From the NCBI GenBank assembly GCA_018267385.1, contig JAFDYN010000003.1, forward strand, positions 200,708 to 264,707: 64,000 nt of DNA. The letters are read 5' to 3'. Under the pieces are notes generated by a model. That model saw only the letters and a list, made by a program, of their open reading frames with translations. It was not told the origin of the DNA and did not search any database. Positions 60,521 to 64,000 of this stretch are shown here, piece by piece (positions within the stretch are counted from its first letter, which is position 1; each line of letters opens with the position of its first letter). The stretch is from Bacteroidota bacterium. GTDB taxonomy: Bacteria; Bacteroidota; Bacteroidia; Chitinophagales; LD1. Both the position numbers and the translations under genes were made by a program.

Positions 60521-61384
60521 ATGGAAGCAAATTCCCTTTCTCATATTGTATCGCAGCACTTCTGGAGGTTGTATTTCCTATCCATCGTGCTGCTCATAGC
60601 TGCTAGTTTTCATGCGGCTTTTGCAATCCTGCCGCAACCCCGGACTTCACGGGGAATCATAGATCATAACATCGCCGCAATTACCTATACACATCGCAAT
60701 AGAGTAGGCACGTCACAAATTACTCTCTACAAACCAGTCATGATTTTTTCCTATGAAGGTCGCATGTATCAGGCGCTCGGCACTGCAGGCGAGGCCAGGC
60801 GACAGGATTCCATCACAGTGATATTTAATGCGACTACTCCGACGGAGGCTAAGGAGTTTACCCTTCTGGGGCTATTGGATTTTCCACTCGCCAATCATTG
60901 TTTTCAGCTATGGTTGTTACTTTCTGCCGGTTTGTACGGACTTGCATCCGCAGACGATACATTTGTAATGGGTAATTTCACCGTGCGCAAATTGAAGTTG
61001 CCTTATTTCCTCTTGTTAGTGGTGTTGCTTGTGAGCATGCCACTTTTAGCATACACAGATCTCTGGCTCTTTGGCCGGGAGGTGACTGGTACCGTGCAGT
61101 CAGATACCGTGCAGCGCTATGGTACAGAGATGCGTATGGTCAGCTATCAGGTGGGCCAAGCTCATTACATGACGTACTTCGATCACACTCGCTATCTGGA
61201 GGCTGACCCCGGTACGGAGGTGGAGGTCAGGTACTTGCCATTTCATCCACAGCGCGCAGCAGTGATGCAGCTCTCAGATATGTACAGTTCGGCCTACCTG
61301 TCTATCATGGGTATAGTCCTGCTTTTCATTGCAGGCTGGTTTTATGCCTCACGATCTATTTTGGAAGAAGGCACTACCGCCTAA
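60521..61384 (+). CDS. Multi-pass membrane protein with DUF3592-like domains
   Basis: A 287-residue membrane protein. It has helices near residues 17-37, 128-148, 158-176 and 257-277. Two extracytoplasmic domains lie between helices 1 and 2 and between helices 3 and 4. The second, 'REVTGTVQSDTVQRYGTEMR' followed by 'VSYQVGQAHY' and 'GTEVEVRYLPFHPQRAAVM', is the DUF3592 pattern, and the first ('YTHRNRVGTSQITLYKPVMI') is a weaker copy, suggesting internal duplication. The function is unknown. Its A+T content looks higher than that of its neighbours, and it is divergent from arsR. Confidence 0.7.
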   Translation: MEANSLSHIVSQHFWRLYFLSIVLLIAASFHAAFAILPQPRTSRGIIDHNIAAITYTHRNRVGTSQITLYKPVMIFSYEGRMYQALGTAGEARRQDSITVIFNATTPTEAKEFTLLGLLDFPLANHCFQLWLLLSAGLYGLASADDTFVMGNFTVRKLKLPYFLLLVVLLVSMPLLAYTDLWLFGREVTGTVQSDTVQRYGTEMRMVSYQVGQAHYMTYFDHTRYLEADPGTEVEVRYLPFHPQRAAVMQLSDMYSSAYLSIMGIVLLFIAGWFYASRSILEEGTTA

Positions 61385-61386
61385 AT

Positions 61387-61413
61387 AAAAACAGCCGGAC
61401 AAAGCCGGCTGTT
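61387..61413. terminator. Strong hairpin terminator shared by convergent genes
   Basis: A perfect 9-bp stem AACAGCCGG/CCGGCTGTT (61390-61398 with 61405-61413) lies between the convergent DUF3592-like and alcohol dehydrogenase genes. On the - strand it runs into TTTTT, so it primarily ends the dehydrogenase transcript; on the + strand the tail is weaker. Confidence 0.88.
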
Positions 61414-61436
61414 CCATTATGCATTATATCTATTCT

Positions 61437-62480
61437 CTACAGTGTCTTTGTGTCTATCACAAAGCGGTACTTCACGTCACCCTTCAGCATGCGCTCGTAG
61501 GCGGTATTGATGTAGTCGGCACCAATAACCTCTACGTCTGATACGATATTGTGCTCGGCACAGTAGTCGAGCATCTCCTGCGTCTCGCGTATGCCGCCTA
61601 TCAGTGATCCGATGATGGTCTTGCGCTTCATGATCAGGTCAGAAGCCGGGATAGCCTGCGGTGTAGGAGGGATACCTACTACTATCATCGTGCCGTTGGT
61701 CTTTAGCAGCTTCAGGTACGCGCTATAGTCATGTGGGGCAGATACCGTATTGAGTATAAAGTCAAACGCCCCGGCTGCAGCAGCCATTTTCTCCTTGTCA
61801 GATGTCAGGATAAAGTTGTGTGCGCCGAGCTTCTTCGCGTCAGCCTCCTTAGACGGGCTACCGCTCAGCATGGTCACCTCTGCTCCAAATGAAGCCGCAA
61901 ACTTCACGGCCATATGACCCAGGCCACCGAGGCCCAGTACCGCCACTTTATGGCCTTTGCCTACGCCTACATGTTTCAGCGGGGAGTAGGTAGTGATACC
62001 TGCGCAGAGCAGCGGCGCTACGGCGCTCAGGTCTAGTTTGTCAGATATACGCAGCACATACTGCTCATCTACTACTATGTTATTGGAGTAGCCACCATAG
62101 GTAGGGGTCGTAGTACCGCGCTCAAAGCTATTGTAGGTACCTGTCATACCCTTGTCGCAGTACTGCTCCTCACCGGCTGCGCACTGCGGGCAGCTGCGGC
62201 ACGAGTCTACGAAGCAGCCCACACCGGCCAGGTCTCCGGCCTTAAACTTTGTCACCTTGTCACCCACCTTGACGATGCGGCCTACTATCTCATGACCCGG
62301 CACCATAGGGTACTTGGAGCCACCCCATTCGTTGCGGGCCTGGTGTATGTCTGAGTGGCACACGCCACAGTAGAGTATCTCTATGTGCACGTCATTCGGC
62401 TTCAGGTCGCGGCGGTCCAGGGTAAAGGGCCCTAGCGGCGTGGTGGCATTCTGTGCGGCGTATGCTTTGGTAGCTATCAT
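61437..62480 (-). CDS. Zinc-dependent NAD(P) alcohol dehydrogenase (YahK/cinnamyl-alcohol type)
   Basis: A 347-residue medium-chain dehydrogenase. Catalytic zinc ligands are in 'CGVCHSDIHQARNEWG' and 'PGHEIVGRIVKVG'. Structural zinc is bound by the four cysteines of 'CFVDSCRSCPQCAAGEEQYC'. The nucleotide loop is 'VLGLGGLGHMAVKFA', and a 'LSGSPSKEADAKKLGA' Ser favours NADPH over NADH. Enzymes of this group reduce a broad range of aldehydes. The ATG at 62480 ('MIATKAYAAQ') is preferred; a longer reading to 62585 lacks family support and crosses the divergent promoter. Confidence 0.93.
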   Translation of the reverse strand: MIATKAYAAQNATTPLGPFTLDRRDLKPNDVHIEILYCGVCHSDIHQARNEWGGSKYPMVPGHEIVGRIVKVGDKVTKFKAGDLAGVGCFVDSCRSCPQCAAGEEQYCDKGMTGTYNSFERGTTTPTYGGYSNNIVVDEQYVLRISDKLDLSAVAPLLCAGITTYSPLKHVGVGKGHKVAVLGLGGLGHMAVKFAASFGAEVTMLSGSPSKEADAKKLGAHNFILTSDKEKMAAAAGAFDFILNTVSAPHDYSAYLKLLKTNGTMIVVGIPPTPQAIPASDLIMKRKTIIGSLIGGIRETQEMLDYCAEHNIVSDVEVIGADYINTAYERMLKGDVKYRFVIDTKTL

Positions 62481-62590
62481 GGTATATCTGATTTTGTGCT
62501 GCATAGTTAAACCATAATCGAGGGAAGATGTTGCAACAGCTTTAAATTTTTGTAAACATTTTATCTTTGTGGTTCCTAAACGCAATCAAA

Positions 62591-62752
62591 ATGAGAATCA
62601 TAGCTGTACCCATACTTGCCCTGCTTTGGCTGATACGCATGTTGTACAGGGGCTTTATCAAAAAAGACCTTCGCCAGAACCCTGATGAGTTTTACATCGG
62701 TGCAGGTTTCATCGTGGTGTGGGGCGCTATCTACTGGTTTATCTTCGCCTGA
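62591..62752 (+). CDS. Tiny two-helix membrane protein
   Basis: A 53-residue protein: hydrophobic 'IIAVPILALLWLIRMLY', a charged loop 'RGFIKKDLRQNPDEFYIGAG', then 'FIVVWGAIYWFIFA'. No family is recognised. A TATCTTTG word at 62562-62569 matching TAnnTTTG lies about 20 bases upstream and supports transcription. The WbqC gene starts seven bases after its stop. Confidence 0.6.
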   Translation: MRIIAVPILALLWLIRMLYRGFIKKDLRQNPDEFYIGAGFIVVWGAIYWFIFA

Positions 62753-62758
62753 TATTCT

Positions 62759-63412
62759 GTGCTGCTATTCCCTCTCTTGTATCTTCCTCCTGTGCCATAC
62801 ATGGCGCTGCTCGCTGGTGCCGGTGAGGTACAGATAGAGGCACACGAGAGCTATGTCAAATCTACCTGGCGCAACCGCTGTGAGGTGGCCGGCGCTAATG
62901 GCATTATTCCCCTAAGCATACCTTTGGCTGGTGGCCGTGACCATCATCGCCTCTATAGGGACACTCAGATAGCCTATACGGAAAACTGGCAGCACCGCCA
63001 CTGGACCACCATCTACTCAGCATACGGTAGTGCACCCTACTACGAGCACTATAGGGATAGAATAGAGCCGCTATTTCATCAGCATTTCGATAATCTCTGG
63101 GAGTGGAATGAAGTATGGCTCACACTGCTGCTCAAGCTGATGAAGCTCGATGTGAAACTGGTCTATACAGACAGCTACGACCGTACAGCCTCTGAGAGAA
63201 CTGACCTGCGCCATATCTGGCGCCCCGGCAAACTACCACAAGACATCACTTTAGGAGAGGAGCGCTGGCGGATACAGGATGTACCATATATCAAAGTATT
63301 CGACCAGGTAGATACTGTGGCTACGGGTCTCAGCAGCCTGGACCTGCTGATGAATGAAGGTCCTCAAAGCCGGGATATACTAAAAAGGATGGTCACGCGG
63401 ACCATCCTCTGA
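62759..63412 (+). CDS. WbqC-like family protein
   Basis: A 217-residue soluble protein starting at GTG. The pattern 'LLYLPPVPYMALLAGAGEVQ', 'YVKSTWRNRCEVAGANG', 'IIPLSIPLAGG', 'QIAYTENWQHRHWTTIYSAY', 'APYYEHYRDRIEPLF' is that of WbqC proteins, found in O-antigen and surface-polysaccharide loci and, in many Bacteroidota, next to dapB-lepB. The biochemical role is unsettled. Its final codons contain a hairpin acting as terminator for the opposite strand. Confidence 0.88.
   Translation: MLLFPLLYLPPVPYMALLAGAGEVQIEAHESYVKSTWRNRCEVAGANGIIPLSIPLAGGRDHHRLYRDTQIAYTENWQHRHWTTIYSAYGSAPYYEHYRDRIEPLFHQHFDNLWEWNEVWLTLLLKLMKLDVKLVYTDSYDRTASERTDLRHIWRPGKLPQDITLGEERWRIQDVPYIKVFDQVDTVATGLSSLDLLMNEGPQSRDILKRMVTRTIL
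63382..63408 (-). terminator. Intrinsic terminator embedded in the end of the WbqC gene
   Basis: On the - strand a perfect 9-bp stem AGGATGGTC/GACCATCCT (63386-63394 with 63400-63408) is followed by TTTTT (63382-63386). It lies about 33 bases after the stop of the DUF5689 gene, inside the last codons of the convergent WbqC gene. Confidence 0.75.
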
Positions 63413-63440
63413 TAAAGAATATCTGGTTGCATTCATCAGA

Positions 63441-64000
63441 TCACGGCGCGAAGCGTGGATCAGTGAACTGTACGTCGGTAGTATCACGTATGCCGATCTG
63501 GTTGATCAGGGAGCCGTTGGTCTTCTGGTAGATGGTAAAAATGCCATACAGTGTACCGCTTCCTTTCGGCACTTTCACCGCAGCAAAGTTGGCATAGCCG
63601 CTGGAGCGCACCACCGCTGTAGTGCGGTCACGCTGCTGAAAGTTGATATTCCCAAAAGCTTTATTGAACGGATCTGCATAGGTGAGGCCGGTGTCAGGCG
63701 CAGTAAACTCTACACTGTCCACATGTATCAGCGTGCTCTGCTCATAGATCTGGTTAGCCGCATTGAGGTCGGCTATGGTGTATTTCTTTGGAATGAGCGT
63801 CTGGTTTAGTGCACCCTTTACTATGTAGGTAGGCATCAGTGTGTATGGTATACCGCCCAGGCCCGGCTGCGGTCCAGTCGTATCTATATAGCTGCCCATC
63901 TCCAGCGTGCCGAGGTAGTTGTAGAGGTACAGGCCTTTGCACTTGATAAAGATGCGGCGTCCTATCGGGTATTCATTGTAGAGTCCTGTGGCGTCTACCT
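63441..64000 (-). CDS. DUF5689 domain protein (3' part, cut by window edge)
   Basis: The frame is open to the right edge of the window. Visible sequence: 'VDATGLYNEYPIGRRIFIKC' at the edge, followed by a 'GLYLYNYLGTLEMG' strand, then 'PTYIVKGALNQTLIPKKYTI', 'DSVEFTAPDTGLTYADPF', and 'VKVPKGSGTLYGIFTIYQ' at the C-terminus. The order matches DUF5689, an OB-like domain of Bacteroidota surface lipoproteins and nucleases often coupled to a choice-of-anchor domain. The N-terminus, including any lipoprotein signal, lies outside the window. It ends at a terminator inside wbqC. Confidence 0.8.
   Translation of the reverse strand, partial: VDATGLYNEYPIGRRIFIKCKGLYLYNYLGTLEMGSYIDTTGPQPGLGGIPYTLMPTYIVKGALNQTLIPKKYTIADLNAANQIYEQSTLIHVDSVEFTAPDTGLTYADPFNKAFGNINFQQRDRTTAVVRSSGYANFAAVKVPKGSGTLYGIFTIYQKTNGSLINQIGIRDTTDVQFTDPRFAP

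Overview
The window is a stretch of chromosome from a Bacteroidota member, most likely in the Chitinophagales. The evidence is type IX secretion (T9SS) C-terminal sorting domains, a CarboxypepD_reg/TonB receptor, GEVED modules, the Bacteroidota promoter word TAnnTTTG at several gene starts, an aryl-polyene/flexirubin-type pigment cluster and a PID-CTERM/exosortase locus. Protein-coding density is high. Isoleucine ATA codons are conspicuously common in housekeeping genes as well as accessory ones.

Left part (1-20.6 kb): the tail of a T9SS cargo; a TonB-dependent receptor operon with a DUF4375 protein; an ABC exporter; a PUR-family nucleic-acid-binding protein; a CWC zinc protein convergent with folK; sppA; a P-loop kinase next to a dCMP deaminase; rarA; a YfhO/glycosyltransferase pair; an OmpA protein; an orphan phage-terminase-small-subunit-like gene; a secreted sphingomyelinase-like phosphodiesterase; and queG.

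Middle (20.6-32.7 kb): a 3191-residue T9SS surface protein built from three tandem TIG + Ig-like + GEVED modules. It is followed immediately by a compact exosortase system: a tiny Gly/Pro-rich PID-CTERM substrate, a multi-pass companion protein and a 185-residue exosortase with recognisable Cys/Arg/His catalytic residues. This is the strongest candidate for an under-described system in the window.

Pigment region (32.7-47.4 kb): a MIO-type aromatic amino acid lyase and a ketoreductase on the + strand converge with a tightly overlapping ten-gene - strand operon. The operon encodes polysaccharide deacetylase, LolA, a lipoprotein, a hotdog dehydratase, GT2-DUF2062, a 1281-residue MMPL-acyltransferase-methyltransferase fusion, a CrtI-like oxidoreductase, a C45 acyltransferase/hydrolase, AcpS and an adenylating ligase. 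Ketosynthases and acyl carrier proteins are absent, so the pathway must be completed elsewhere in the genome.

Right part (47.4-64 kb): rnr, a DUF6263 protein, pdhB, tRNA-His, an ammonium transporter, and a dapB-lepB operon. That operon carries a second signal peptidase copy whose catalytic Ser is Ala, and a frameshifted TPR/zinc-finger gene. An arsR-arsM-arsC cluster with two matching operator-like palindromes follows, then an alcohol dehydrogenase, a WbqC protein and a truncated DUF5689 protein. Several dispersed intergenic repeat families recur in the spacers.
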